Under the pieces are notes generated by a model. The model was given only the letters and a program-made list of their open reading frames with translations. It made no database searches and was not told the DNA's origin. From positions 1-51,956 of the forward strand of contig DATLUG010000040.1 in assembly GCA_035533215.1 (NCBI GenBank): DNA of 51,956 nt. The letters are read 5' to 3'. A program made the translations under genes and the position numbers. Source of the stretch: DAHUZL01 sp035533215. Lineage in GTDB: Bacteria > Chloroflexota > Dormibacteria > Aeolococcales > Bog-877. This document shows positions 25,604 through 34,182 of the stretch, one piece after another. Numbering within the stretch: position 1 is the first letter of the stretch; each line of letters starts with the position of its first letter.

Positions 25604-26973
25604 CCGACTCCAGCACCAGGGAGCTCGACCAGGGGCGCGTCGAGACACTGATCGCGGGCGAGGAGGAGCGATTCCGCCGGGCCCGCGCGCGTTCGGCCGA
25701 CCTCCTCCAGCGGGCGCGACGGGTCATGCCGCGCGGAGTCCCGTCCTCGTTCCAGGACTCGCCGCCGCAGCCCGTCTTCCTGGACCGCGGCCAGGGCAGT
25801 CGGGTGTGGGACGTCGACGGCAACGAGTACGTCGACTTCCACAACGGGTTCGGGGTCATGGTGGTGGGCCATGCCCACCCCGTGGTGGTCGCCGCCATCG
25901 GCCGCCAGGCCGCCCGCGGCACCCACTTCGCCCAGCCGGTGGAGGACGACATCGTCGTGGCCGAGGAGCTGTCCCGCCGGTTCGGCCTCGCCCAGTGGCG
26001 CTTCACCAACAGCGGTACCGAGTCCACCCTGGACGCGGTCCGGATCGCCCGCGGCCACACCGGGCGCGACCTCATCGTCAAGATCGAGGCCTCCTACCAC
26101 GGCCACCACGACGCGCTGATGGTCTCGGTCGAGCCGCCGCCCGACCGGATGGGACCAGCCGACCAGCCTGCCTCGGTCCCCTCCAGCGGGGGCATACCGA
26201 TGGCGGTGGCCGAGCTCACCCGGGTGGTCCCCTTCAACGACCTGCCTGCCCTGGAGCGGATGTTCCAGGCGCATCCGGGCGCCATCGCGGGCGTGATCCT
26301 GGAGCCCGCGATGATGAACATCGGCTTCGTCCTGCCCGATCAGGGCTACCTGGCCGGGGTCGTCGAGTGTGCCCACCGCCACGGGGCGGTGGCGATCTTC
26401 GACGAGGTCAAGACCGGCCTCACGCTGGCGCCCGGAGGGGCCACCGAGCGGTTCGGCGTCACCCCCGACCTGGTCTGCCTCGCCAAGGCGATGGGTGGCG
26501 GTGTCCCCTGCGGCGCGATCGGCGGCACCACCGAGGTGATGAAGGTGGTGGAGGACGGAGCCGTCGCCCAGATGGGCACCTTCAACGGCAATCCGCTGAC
26601 GATGGCGGCGGCCCGGGCGACCCTGCTGGAGGTCCTCACCCCCGACGCCTACGAGCACCTGGACACGCTGGCGACGACCATGCGCGACGGCCTCAACCAG
26701 GTGATCGCCGAGCACCAGCTGCCCTTCCACGTGATCGCGATCATGGCCCGCGGCTGCGTCACCTACCGGGCCCAGCCGGTGCGCAACTACCGCGACTACC
26801 TCCAGGTGGACAAGCGGATCGCCTACCTCTCGTGGCTCTACCAGTGCAACCGGGGGGTGCTGATGGCGCCCGGCGCGGAGGAGAACTGGACCCTCTCGGT
26901 GCAGCATTCCGCCGCCGACACCCAGCGCTACGTCGAGAACCTCGGCCAGCTAGCCAGGGACCTGCGGAGCTGA
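25600..26973 (+). CDS. class III aminotransferase, glutamate-1-semialdehyde aminomutase-like
   Basis: A 457-residue PLP enzyme with the glutamate-1-semialdehyde aminomutase pattern: MPRGVPSSF near the N-terminus, RFTNSGTESTLDAVRIAR, D268 in AIFDEVKTG and K296 in CLAKAMGGGVPCGAIGG. The GTG start overlaps the previous stop (GTGA). It is unlikely to be a heme-pathway hemL because it sits in a catabolic-looking operon with no other heme genes; members of this group also act on other amino acids and amines. Its own stop overlaps the ureohydrolase start (CTGA). The product is probably cytoplasmic and works on the same or a related substrate as its neighbours. Confidence 0.85.
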   Translation: MTDSSTRELDQGRVETLIAGEEERFRRARARSADLLQRARRVMPRGVPSSFQDSPPQPVFLDRGQGSRVWDVDGNEYVDFHNGFGVMVVGHAHPVVVAAIGRQAARGTHFAQPVEDDIVVAEELSRRFGLAQWRFTNSGTESTLDAVRIARGHTGRDLIVKIEASYHGHHDALMVSVEPPPDRMGPADQPASVPSSGGIPMAVAELTRVVPFNDLPALERMFQAHPGAIAGVILEPAMMNIGFVLPDQGYLAGVVECAHRHGAVAIFDEVKTGLTLAPGGATERFGVTPDLVCLAKAMGGGVPCGAIGGTTEVMKVVEDGAVAQMGTFNGNPLTMAAARATLLEVLTPDAYEHLDTLATTMRDGLNQVIAEHQLPFHVIAIMARGCVTYRAQPVRNYRDYLQVDKRIAYLSWLYQCNRGVLMAPGAEENWTLSVQHSAADTQRYVENLGQLARDLRS

Positions 26974-27983
26974 CCGAGCCCCCGCGCCTGCCCCCCGGCC
27001 TGCAGCGGCAGGCGGACGGTCCCGCGTTCCTGGGACCGGCCACCTTCGCCAAGGCGCCGCTGCTGACGGAGCCGGAGGAGCTCGACCGCTGGCACCCCGA
27101 CATCGCGGTGGTGGGGGCGCCCTGGGACGACTCGGTGAGCTACCGTCCGGGGGCGCGCTTCGGCCCCCGCGCGGTGCGCACCGCCAACTACCAGCCTCCC
27201 GACTGGCACCTCGACCTGGAGGTGGCGCCGCTCGAGGTGCTGACCCTGGTCGACTACGGCGACGCGGTCTGCCCTCCGGGGCTGGTCGATCCTGCCCACG
27301 CCGCCATCCGGGAGCGGGTCCACGAGGTGGCGATCCGCGGCATCGTCCCCCTTGTCATCGGCGGCGACCACTCCATCACCCTGCCATCGGCGACGGCGGT
27401 GGCGGACGCCGTCGGCCGGGGACGGCTGGGGATCGTCCACTTCGACGCCCACGCCGACACCGCCGACGAGACCGGCGGCAACCTCCTCTCCCACGGCACC
27501 CCGATGCGGCGGCTGATCGAGTCCGGCGCGGTGCCTGGCCGCAACTTCGTGCAGGTCGGGCTGCGCGGCTACTGGCCGCCCAAAGCGGTCTTCGACTGGA
27601 TGCGGGCCCAGGGGATGCGCTGGCACCTGATGGGGGAGCTCTGCGACCGCGGCGTAGACGCGGTGATCGCGGACGCGATCGCAGAGGCGCTCGACGGACC
27701 CGAGGTCCTCTACATCTCGGTTGACATCGACGTCCTCGACCCCGGCTTCGCGCCCGGCACCGGCACCCCGGAGCCGGGCGGGATGCAACCCCACGAGCTG
27801 CTCCGCGCCCTCCGCCGGATCGTGCTCGCGACCGCGGTGGTGGGGATGGACGTGGTCGAGGTCTCCCCGCCCTACGACTGGGCGGAGCTAACCAGCCAGA
27901 ATGCCAATCGCTGCCTGCTCGAGGTGGTGTCGGCGCTGGCAGCCAAGCGGGTGCGCGCCGCAGGGGTGGTGCCGACCGGCTGA
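26970..27983 (+). CDS. ureohydrolase, agmatinase/guanidinobutyrase-like
   Basis: A 337-residue enzyme with all Mn-binding motifs of the arginase/agmatinase family: GGDHS (H134), FDAHADT (D159, H161, D163) and SVDIDVLDP (D252, D254). Such enzymes remove urea from agmatine, guanidinobutyrate or similar guanidines. The reading frame has no ATG, GTG or TTG between the upstream gene and a GTG at 27109, which would delete the first ~46 residues including conserved FLGPATF and PDIAVVGAPWD. The best start is therefore CTG at 26970 in the overlap CTGA. Together with the GabT-like enzyme it suggests breakdown of a guanidino or polyamine compound. Function class is strong; exact substrate is inferred. 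Confidence 0.88.
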   Translation: MTEPPRLPPGLQRQADGPAFLGPATFAKAPLLTEPEELDRWHPDIAVVGAPWDDSVSYRPGARFGPRAVRTANYQPPDWHLDLEVAPLEVLTLVDYGDAVCPPGLVDPAHAAIRERVHEVAIRGIVPLVIGGDHSITLPSATAVADAVGRGRLGIVHFDAHADTADETGGNLLSHGTPMRRLIESGAVPGRNFVQVGLRGYWPPKAVFDWMRAQGMRWHLMGELCDRGVDAVIADAIAEALDGPEVLYISVDIDVLDPGFAPGTGTPEPGGMQPHELLRALRRIVLATAVVGMDVVEVSPPYDWAELTSQNANRCLLEVVSALAAKRVRAAGVVPTG

Positions 27984-28430
27984 CCCTCCGGCCGACGTGC
28001 GGCGGACCCAGGACAGGGGCAGGACGTCCTCGGCGCCGGTCGGCCACGTCTGGGGCAGCCCCAAGCCTGAGACCAACCTCGTGTCCCATCACCCGGCCGC
28101 CCCGAGGGGACGCGGCGACCAACCGGGACGGGCGGGAACCCAGCCATAACCCCGCCGCGGCGCGTTCTCCCACCCCACTGCGGCGGCTCGTGTAACTGGC
28201 CGGTAACGCGATGGTGACATGCGCGCGAACGGTCGAGCAGGGTGCCACACTGCCGCCAGCCCGCGCCACCGCCAGAGCTTCCGCTTCGCCACCCCGACGG
28301 CGCGGAATGACACGTCGGAGGCTCTGCGGTCGTCGCAGGCGCGGCCGACGGCGTGACATCCGACACCCTCCCGGAGCCTCGAACCACCGGGCTCCCTCTC
28401 GGGCAGGTACTCGTCACCGGGGGGGGTAGC
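27984..28430. other. intergenic region, nothing firm
   Basis: About 450 bases between the ureohydrolase and the secreted beta-helix gene. No coding frame with recognisable features. It is slightly less GC-rich around 28180-28260, where control elements for the downstream gene might lie, but no clear -35/-10 pair is visible. Confidence 0.4.
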
Positions 28431-29465
28431 ATGATTCGCATCCGAGCAGGCTTGTTGCTACTGCCGCTGGTCCTGGCTGGGCTGGCGACTCACGGCGGCT
28501 CCACCCCGACCGCCTCGCCTGGCCTCACGACCCACGTTCTCACGGTCGGCCCGAGCGGCCAGTACCGCACGCTCGGGGCCGCGGTCGGCGCGGCCGATCG
28601 CCATGCCAATGCCGGTGACTACTACCAGATCGAGGTCGCGCCGGGAACCTACACCAACGATTTCGCGGACGTCACCCGGCCGATGACGATCGAGGCCAAC
28701 CCCCGGGATGGGGGCGGTCGCGTCCTGCTGCTGGATACCGTGAACCTGCCCAACGAGAAGGCAATCATCCTGACGACCGCCAGCCTGACGGTCGACGGCC
28801 TGACCTTCGAGGGCGCCCACATCCCCGACCGCCTGGGCGGCAATGGGGCGGGCATCCGCGACCAGAACGCGGGCCAGTCGGCGCGTCTGATCGTCGAGAA
28901 CAGCACCTTTTCCGGCAACCAGGAGGGCATCCTGCAGGGGAACGACTTCCGCGAGCATGTCCAGATCCTCAACTCCACCTTCGAGGACAATGGCAATCCG
29001 AACCCGGCGGTGTTCCAGCACGCCGTCTACATCGATGCCGCCGCCAGCCTGGTCGTGGACCACAGTCTCTTCTGCGGGCAGCTGATCGGCCATGACGTCA
29101 AGAGCCGCGCCCTCGCCACCACGGTCGAGAACAGCCAGATCTTCGACGGCGCGGCCGATCCAGCCGCCCATTGCCGTGCTGGCTCGACCAGCTACGGCAT
29201 CGACGCGCCCAATGGGGGCATGCTCACCGTGCTCGCGGATCGGATCGTCCAGGGTCCGGGCACCCAGAACGACATCATGGTGGACTACGGAGCGGAGGGG
29301 ATGCGGTACCCCGACAACGGCATCCACGTGTCGGGCACCACCTTCACCAATTCGGCCATCCATGCCACCGGCATCTACGACCCGCCGTGCGTCCTGGTCG
29401 ATCTGGCCGGCAACACCTTCAAGGGGGTCGCGACCCCGGTCCACCCCGCTCGCTGTGCGGGCTAG
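28431..29465 (+). CDS. secreted right-handed beta-helix (pectate-lyase-fold) protein
   Basis: A 344-residue protein starting with a signal peptide (MIRIRAGLLLLPLVLAGLA). The mature part begins HVLTVGPSGQYRTLGAAVGAA, the common opening of pectin-lyase-fold proteins, then shows repeated beta-helix rungs such as ARLIVENSTFSGN, VQILNSTFEDN and LVVDHSLFCG. The family includes polysaccharide lyases, epimerases and non-enzymatic surface proteins. No catalytic pectinase residues are evident, so the substrate is unknown. The ATG at 28431 follows a run of G residues that can serve as a ribosome site. It appears to be a single-gene unit. Confidence 0.75.
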   Translation: MIRIRAGLLLLPLVLAGLATHGGSTPTASPGLTTHVLTVGPSGQYRTLGAAVGAADRHANAGDYYQIEVAPGTYTNDFADVTRPMTIEANPRDGGGRVLLLDTVNLPNEKAIILTTASLTVDGLTFEGAHIPDRLGGNGAGIRDQNAGQSARLIVENSTFSGNQEGILQGNDFREHVQILNSTFEDNGNPNPAVFQHAVYIDAAASLVVDHSLFCGQLIGHDVKSRALATTVENSQIFDGAADPAAHCRAGSTSYGIDAPNGGMLTVLADRIVQGPGTQNDIMVDYGAEGMRYPDNGIHVSGTTFTNSAIHATGIYDPPCVLVDLAGNTFKGVATPVHPARCAG

Positions 29466-29902
29466 GGGTGGATCGGCCGTCGCCCGGGCTGGGCTAGTCG
29501 GACCAGCCGCAGCCCCGACTCCGGGCCAGCGAGCCTGGCGGACCGGAGCCGGGGAGCGCGCCGGGGCGCGGGTCATCTGGCCGCCGGCGGTGGTCGGCCC
29601 GGTTCGGGGCTCTCTCCCACTCTGGCCGAGCGGCGCCCCACGCTCGCTGCGCTCACGCACCTCGACCGCCAGCACCTTGCCCACCTGCACCCCGTCGGGC
29701 ACCGTCCACCCCACGTTGCCGACCATGACCGCACCGCACCGCCGCTCGCGTTCACAGCAGAGCTGGGACGTCACCCACGGGCCTCCTCGAGACTGAGGGT
29801 CGTCTTCCGGAGCGTGTGCTCCACTGCGGCGCCCGGGCTGGTTCGTGCTGGCCCGCTCGTGCTGCCGACCGACGTCGATCGGAACCGCGGTGGCGACCCG
29901 CG
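29466..29902. other. intergenic region, possible gene remnant
   Basis: About 440 bases between convergent genes. On the minus strand near 29640-29730 the translation VGNVGWTVPDGVQVGKVLAVE looks less random than its surroundings but has no recognised homologue pattern. Otherwise nothing is seen. Confidence 0.3.
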
Positions 29903-30484
29903 TCAGCGCAGCGCGACCACCAGGCCGCTCGCCTCCAGCAGGGTGTAGGGCGACACCGACGGGCCCAGCAGGTCCACCCACTCCGGGGGCAGCAGGACGC
30001 CGAGGTGGCGGCGCCACAGCTGCGGCACCGTCCGCTGCGGCCGCCCCCAGTCGGGGAACCCGACCGCCCTGCCGTCGCCGATCACCCCGCCCCGGGCCGC
30101 CAGCCGGTCGGCCAGACGATCGACCAAGTCCCACACGAGCGCCTCCGGGACGGCCGCCGCGAGGGTGTCCCATGGAGGCAGGTGCAGGGTGAGCTCGCCG
30201 GTGGGGGCGTCCACCGACTGGACCGCCGCGACCGTGAGGCGAACCCCCGACCAGGACACGGTCTCGCCGGCGACCATCGGCGCTCCGCGCCGCCGCCCGG
30301 CGACGAACCGCTCCGGGTCAGGCAGCCGCTGGCCTCGGCCGGTGGCACGGACCAGGTCGAGGGCCTGGGCCAGCAGCCACGGCCCTCGCTCCTGCCCTGG
30401 GTCCGGGACCGAGAGCGACACCGTCGTCTCGTCGACGGACGCGAGACAGACGCGCCAGTCCGGGGCATCCTCGTCAGCCGTCAC
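29903..30484 (-). CDS. protein of unknown function
   Basis: A 193-residue protein I do not recognise. It has no signal peptide or membrane segment. The best-looking parts are DETTVSLSVPDPGQERGPWLLAQALDLV split by a Gly-rich turn, and VPQLWRRHLGVLLPPEWVDLLGP near the C-terminus. The start was set at the GTG at 30484 because it overlaps the stop of the upstream gene as GTGA; an ATG at 30544 is also in frame. The coupling suggests that this protein and the upstream frameshifted product act together. Confidence 0.55.
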   Translation of the reverse strand: MTADEDAPDWRVCLASVDETTVSLSVPDPGQERGPWLLAQALDLVRATGRGQRLPDPERFVAGRRRGAPMVAGETVSWSGVRLTVAAVQSVDAPTGELTLHLPPWDTLAAAVPEALVWDLVDRLADRLAARGGVIGDGRAVGFPDWGRPQRTVPQLWRRHLGVLLPPEWVDLLGPSVSPYTLLEASGLVVALR

Positions 30485-31265
30485 CGCGGCGGGGGACCTG
30501 CGACGCGGACGGCGGGGCCGCCCTCTCCGCTGGGCCCGCGCCATGGCCTCTCGCCGAGCCGTGCCGGGTCGAAGGTGCTCTCGGGCGGCTCCTCGTCGTC
30601 GCGGACATGGGTGACGGCCACTCGCGGGAGCGGCTGGTCCGCGACCAGTGCCTCGCTGCAGAGGAGGAGACCCCGCTCACGGTCCACCGTCCAATGGTAG
30701 GCGTCCGCCCCGGCGCCGATCTCGTGGAGGAGGAGCCGCGGTCCGGGGTGGTTGCCGGAGTGGGTCCGGGGACCGGCCACCGCGGTGATCGCGGCCCGGT
30801 CGGCGGCGGCGACGGTGAGGACCAGCTCGCCCAGCAGCGCTGGGGGATCGGCCAGCGGCGCGCCGTCGCCTCGGCCGTGCCGGTGGTCGGAGCGACCGTG
30901 GTCGGTCCGTCGCCCCTGGGTGGCGCTCCAGCTCCACCACCGTTCGCCGTGGCGGATCACCGTGACAGGATCCGCTCCGACGCCGTGCGTCGCGCGCTCG
31001 TGCCCCTCCGGTCCGATCCAGCGCTGCCGTGAGCTGGTGCGGGCCGCGGGCGACGGGGGGTCCCGAGGGCCGCAGACCCCACGATGGGGGCCGCGCCCCG
31101 TGGATGGGCGCCGCGGAAGGCGGCCTGCAACCGCTGCTGGGGGGGCCACGTCGTCCCGTGGAGCTCGAGTCGCTGCCACCGCTCGCGGCTGGTGTGGAGC
31201 AGCTCCAGCAGGTCGCCCAGCTCGCCCGCCGCCTGACCTCCCCGTGCCCCGACCGACGCGCGCAC
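30481..31265 (-). pseudogene. frameshifted gene of unknown function (possible LolA/RseB-like fold)
   Basis: Two frames on the minus strand look like halves of one protein. The first, from GTG at 31265, reads GELGDLLELLHTSRERWQRLELHGTTW, a helical opening. The second continues with SSRQRWIGPEG, VIRHGERWWSWSATQG, LLLHEIGAGADAYHWTVDRERGLLL and DDEEPPESTFDP, a pattern like bacterial proteins with a lipoprotein-carrier-type beta sheet. The switch must occur between about 31020 and 31110. Either it is a real frameshift or a base error. The second half ends in a GTGA overlap with the next gene, which suggests the operon was functional recently. Confidence 0.5.
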
Positions 31266-31307
31266 ATGATAGGGCCGGCCCGGGCGCCACCGGCGAGCTG
31301 CGCGCGC

Positions 31308-31313
31308 TACGCT
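31308..31313 (+). promoter_or_regulatory. -10 box TACGCT before hpd
   Basis: TACGCT lies 44 bases before the hpd ATG. The same hexamer stands before the tRNA-Gly fragment at 47984, where a promoter is certain to be needed, which supports the call. No -35 match. Confidence 0.45.
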
Positions 31314-31357
31314 GGGACCGCCGCAGGCCCTGATCCTCCCCCCACCGAGGTCCCACC

Positions 31358-32479
31358 ATGGAGACCACCCCCCTCGCCCCGCCCCCGCCGGCCTACGAGG
31401 AGACCTCGCTGCAGGGGGTCGACCACATCGAGTTCTTCGTCGGCAACGCGCGCCAGGCGGCCCACTACTACCGGTCCGCCTTCGGCTTCGACGTCGTCGC
31501 CTACGCCGGGCCCGAGACCGGAGTCCGCGACCGTGCCTCGTACGTCCTCCGCCAGGGCAGGGTGGCCCTGGTGATGACGGCGCCGCTGGGGCCCGGGGGC
31601 GAGATCGCCGACCAGGTCCGGCGTCACGGCGACGGGGTGCGCACCCTGGCCCTGCAGGTGCGGGACGTGGACGCCGCCCACCACGACGCGATCAGCCGCG
31701 GCGCCCGCTCCGTCGAGGAGCCGCACTCGGTCGAGGATCGCCGCGGCTCGGTGCGGCTCTCGACGGTCCGCACCTTCGGCGACACCGTCCACACCTTCGT
31801 CGACCGCGCCGAGTACCAGGGTGCCTTCCTGCCCGGCTACCGGGAGGAGCGTCGTGACGGCGGCGGTGCCGGCCTGGCCCTGGTCGACCACTGCGTCTGC
31901 AATGTCGAGCTGGGACGGATGGACGAGTGGGTCGACTGGTACCGCCGGGTCTTCGGCTTCGACGTCTTCCAGGAGTTCGACGAGCGCGACATCGCCACCC
32001 AGTACTCCGCCCTCCGCAGCAAGGTGGTGCGCGGGGGGCGGCAGGGCAGCGTCACCTTCCCGATCAACGAGCCCGCCCAGGGCCTCCGGCGCTCCCAGAT
32101 CCAGGAGTACCTCGACTACTACCACGGCCCCGGGGTGCAGCACATCGCCCTCCACTCCGACGACATCGTCGAGAGCGTGGGCCGGCTGCGGCGGCAGGGG
32201 GCGGAGTTCCTGCGCGCGCCCGACGCCTACTACCGCGAGCTCCCCGACCGGATCGGTCCCATCGACGAGGACCTCGACCGGCTGCGGTCGCTCGACGTCC
32301 TGGTCGACCGCGACGCCCACGGCTATCTGCTCCAGATCTTCACCCGTCCGGTGGCCGACCGGCCCACCCTCTTCTTCGAGGTGATCCAGCGCAAGGGCTC
32401 GCGTGGCTTCGGCAAGGGGAACTTCAAGGCACTCTTCGAGGCCATCGAGCGCGAGCAAGCGGAGCGCGGAAACCTCTGA
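31358..32479 (+). CDS. hpd: 4-hydroxyphenylpyruvate dioxygenase
   Basis: A 373-residue enzyme of normal length that converts 4-hydroxyphenylpyruvate to homogentisate in tyrosine breakdown, or towards quinone/tocopherol-type products. It has two VOC-fold halves. The iron ligands are in place: H178 (LVDHCVC), H262 (VQHIALHSDD) and E341 (FFEVIQRKG). The C-terminal GFGKGNFKALFEAIE gate helix is also typical. No homogentisate dioxygenase or other tyrosine-pathway gene is in the window. Its stop codon overlaps the apparent CTG start of moeA, so the two are probably co-transcribed although their functions differ. Confidence 0.95.
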   Translation: METTPLAPPPPAYEETSLQGVDHIEFFVGNARQAAHYYRSAFGFDVVAYAGPETGVRDRASYVLRQGRVALVMTAPLGPGGEIADQVRRHGDGVRTLALQVRDVDAAHHDAISRGARSVEEPHSVEDRRGSVRLSTVRTFGDTVHTFVDRAEYQGAFLPGYREERRDGGGAGLALVDHCVCNVELGRMDEWVDWYRRVFGFDVFQEFDERDIATQYSALRSKVVRGGRQGSVTFPINEPAQGLRRSQIQEYLDYYHGPGVQHIALHSDDIVESVGRLRRQGAEFLRAPDAYYRELPDRIGPIDEDLDRLRSLDVLVDRDAHGYLLQIFTRPVADRPTLFFEVIQRKGSRGFGKGNFKALFEAIEREQAERGNL

Positions 32480-33735
32480 GCGGGGCACCGGCCACCCGCG
32501 GGGCGTCCGCCCTGCCCTCGGTCGCCGAGGCGCGGCACCGGATCCTCGCCGGCGTGGGTCCGCTCCCGTCCGAGGGGCTGGCGCTGGGGGCCGCGGCCTC
32601 GGGACGGGTGCTGGCGCGAGCCGTGGTGGCGGCGGTGCGGCTGCCGCCGTTCGCCAACAGCGGCATGGACGGCTACGCGGTGCTGGCGGCGGACATCACC
32701 ACCCTGCCGACCCGGCTGCCGGTGCGAGGGGAGATGGCCGCCGGGATGGCACCGGATGCCGTCTCCGTGGGTGAGGGGAGCTGCGCCAAGGTCATGACCG
32801 GAGCGCCGCTGCCACGGGGAGCCGACGCGGTGGTCCCGTACGAGTGGACCGATCGCGGGGCGGAGGTGGTGACGATCCACGAGCGGCCCCAGCTCGGCCA
32901 CGCGGTCCGGGCGGCGGGCGAGGACCTCGTTCCCGGAGACCTGGTGCTCCCCGCCGGCCACCGGTTGCGGCCGACGGACCTCGCCGCCTGCGCCGCCTCC
33001 GGCGCGGCCGAGGTGGTGGTGGGCCGGCGGCCACGGGTGGCGGTCGTCACCACCGGCAACGAGCTCCGGCCGCCCGGCACCACCCTCGGACCCGGCCAGA
33101 TCTTCGACACGGCCGGGGTCGCCCTGGAGGCGCTGGTCGCCGACGCCGGCGGGGTGGTGGTGGAGCGGCGGACGCTTCCCGACGACCCCCTCGGGGTGGA
33201 GCGTGGACTGGCGGAGCTCGCCGCGGCCAGTGACTGCCTGCTCACGGTGGGCGGAGTCAGCGTCGGCGACCACGACCACGTGCGGGACGCCGTCCAGCGC
33301 CTGGGCCGCCTCGACCTCTGGCGGGTGGCGATGCGGCCGGGCCGGCCACTGGCGGTGGGGTCGATCGGCTCGACCCTGGTCCTGGGGCTCCCCGGCAACC
33401 CGGTGTCGGCGTGCGTCACCTTCCTCCTCTTCGCGGCGCCCGCGCTCCTGGCCCTGCAGGGGGCCAGCCGAACCGGCCCGGCCACCGTCCCGGCGCGGCT
33501 GCTGGAGGCGGTGGAGAAGCCCGAGGGGCTGGAGACGTTCCATCGGTGCGTCCTGGAGCCCGGATCGCACGCCAGCGGTTGGCTCCCCGGCGCGCGGCTG
33601 ACGGGGGCGCAGGGGAGCGGGATCACCCGCTCGCTGGCGCTCGCCGACGGTCTGGTGGTGCTGCCGGCGGAGGGCGCCTCGGTGCCGGAGGGGACCCCGG
33701 TCGCGGTCATCCTGCTCGCCCGTCCCGGCGCCTGA
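32476..33735 (+). CDS. moeA: molybdopterin molybdotransferase MoeA
   Basis: A ~419-residue MoeA that inserts molybdate into adenylylated molybdopterin. Landmarks in order: SVAEARHRIL near the N-terminus, PPFANSGMDGYAV, VMTGAPLPRGADAVV, the MPT-binding VVTTGNEL and TVGGVSVGDHDHV, and GLPGNPVSACVTF. The opening ALPSVAEARHRILAG is conserved in the family, yet no ATG, GTG or TTG precedes it in frame. The first standard codon is GTG at 32554, inside that helix. The likely start is CTG at 32476, which overlaps the hpd stop as CTGA. It faces a minus-strand set of fdhD, mobA and a DUF6457-like gene, so this is a molybdenum-cofactor neighbourhood. Confidence 0.92.
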   Translation: MSGAPATRGASALPSVAEARHRILAGVGPLPSEGLALGAAASGRVLARAVVAAVRLPPFANSGMDGYAVLAADITTLPTRLPVRGEMAAGMAPDAVSVGEGSCAKVMTGAPLPRGADAVVPYEWTDRGAEVVTIHERPQLGHAVRAAGEDLVPGDLVLPAGHRLRPTDLAACAASGAAEVVVGRRPRVAVVTTGNELRPPGTTLGPGQIFDTAGVALEALVADAGGVVVERRTLPDDPLGVERGLAELAAASDCLLTVGGVSVGDHDHVRDAVQRLGRLDLWRVAMRPGRPLAVGSIGSTLVLGLPGNPVSACVTFLLFAAPALLALQGASRTGPATVPARLLEAVEKPEGLETFHRCVLEPGSHASGWLPGARLTGAQGSGITRSLALADGLVVLPAEGASVPEGTPVAVILLARPGA

Positions 33736-33876
33736 GCGCGGCGGGGATCACCCTCCTCCCCGATCCGCGGGGACTCGCAGGCGGATCCGGCTCGACCGTC
33801 GGCCGCGACCCGCCACGGGAGCGATCGGTCCCCGCATCGCGCCGACCCCACCGAGGTCACGCCGGTGCGGCGCGGC

Positions 33877-34182
33877 TCAGTCCCCGGTCCCCTCCGTCGC
33901 GGTGGGGACCGGGTCACCCGTCCCCCCGCCGTTGCCCGCCGGCCCCGCCTCCTGGGCCGCCGCGATGGCGGCTCGCAGGACGGCGATGCGGGCCTGGGGG
34001 TCCCCGGCGGCCGCCGCCTGGCCGGCGAGGTACGTCGCCAGGGGCGCGAACGGGCGGGAGCCGGAGGTGTGGGCGGCGGCGCCGGCGAGCTCCAGGACCA
34101 GCCGGGCCTCCTCCTCGGAGCAGAGCGGCACCGACGGGCAGGGCCGAAGTCCGGCGAGGAGGCGCTCGAACCAGCTGTTCAC
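33877..34182 (-). CDS. small MobA-associated protein (DUF6457-like)
   Basis: A 101-residue protein starting at a GTG that overlaps the mobA stop by GTGA. It reads WFERLLAGLRPCPSVPLCSEEEARLVLELAGAAAHT in two helices, then PFAPLATYLAGQAAA and a helical tail ending in a Gly/Thr-rich stretch. This is the pattern of short DUF6457-type proteins found beside or fused to MobA in GC-rich Gram-positive bacteria. The role is not established; a part in molybdopterin guanine dinucleotide formation is inferred from position. Confidence 0.7.
   Translation of the reverse strand: MNSWFERLLAGLRPCPSVPLCSEEEARLVLELAGAAAHTSGSRPFAPLATYLAGQAAAAGDPQARIAVLRAAIAAAQEAGPAGNGGGTGDPVPTATEGTGD

Noticed and set aside
33736..33876. 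Terminator between moeA and the DUF6457-like gene
   Set aside because: Several partial inverted repeats are present, but none forms a clear stem followed by T residues.
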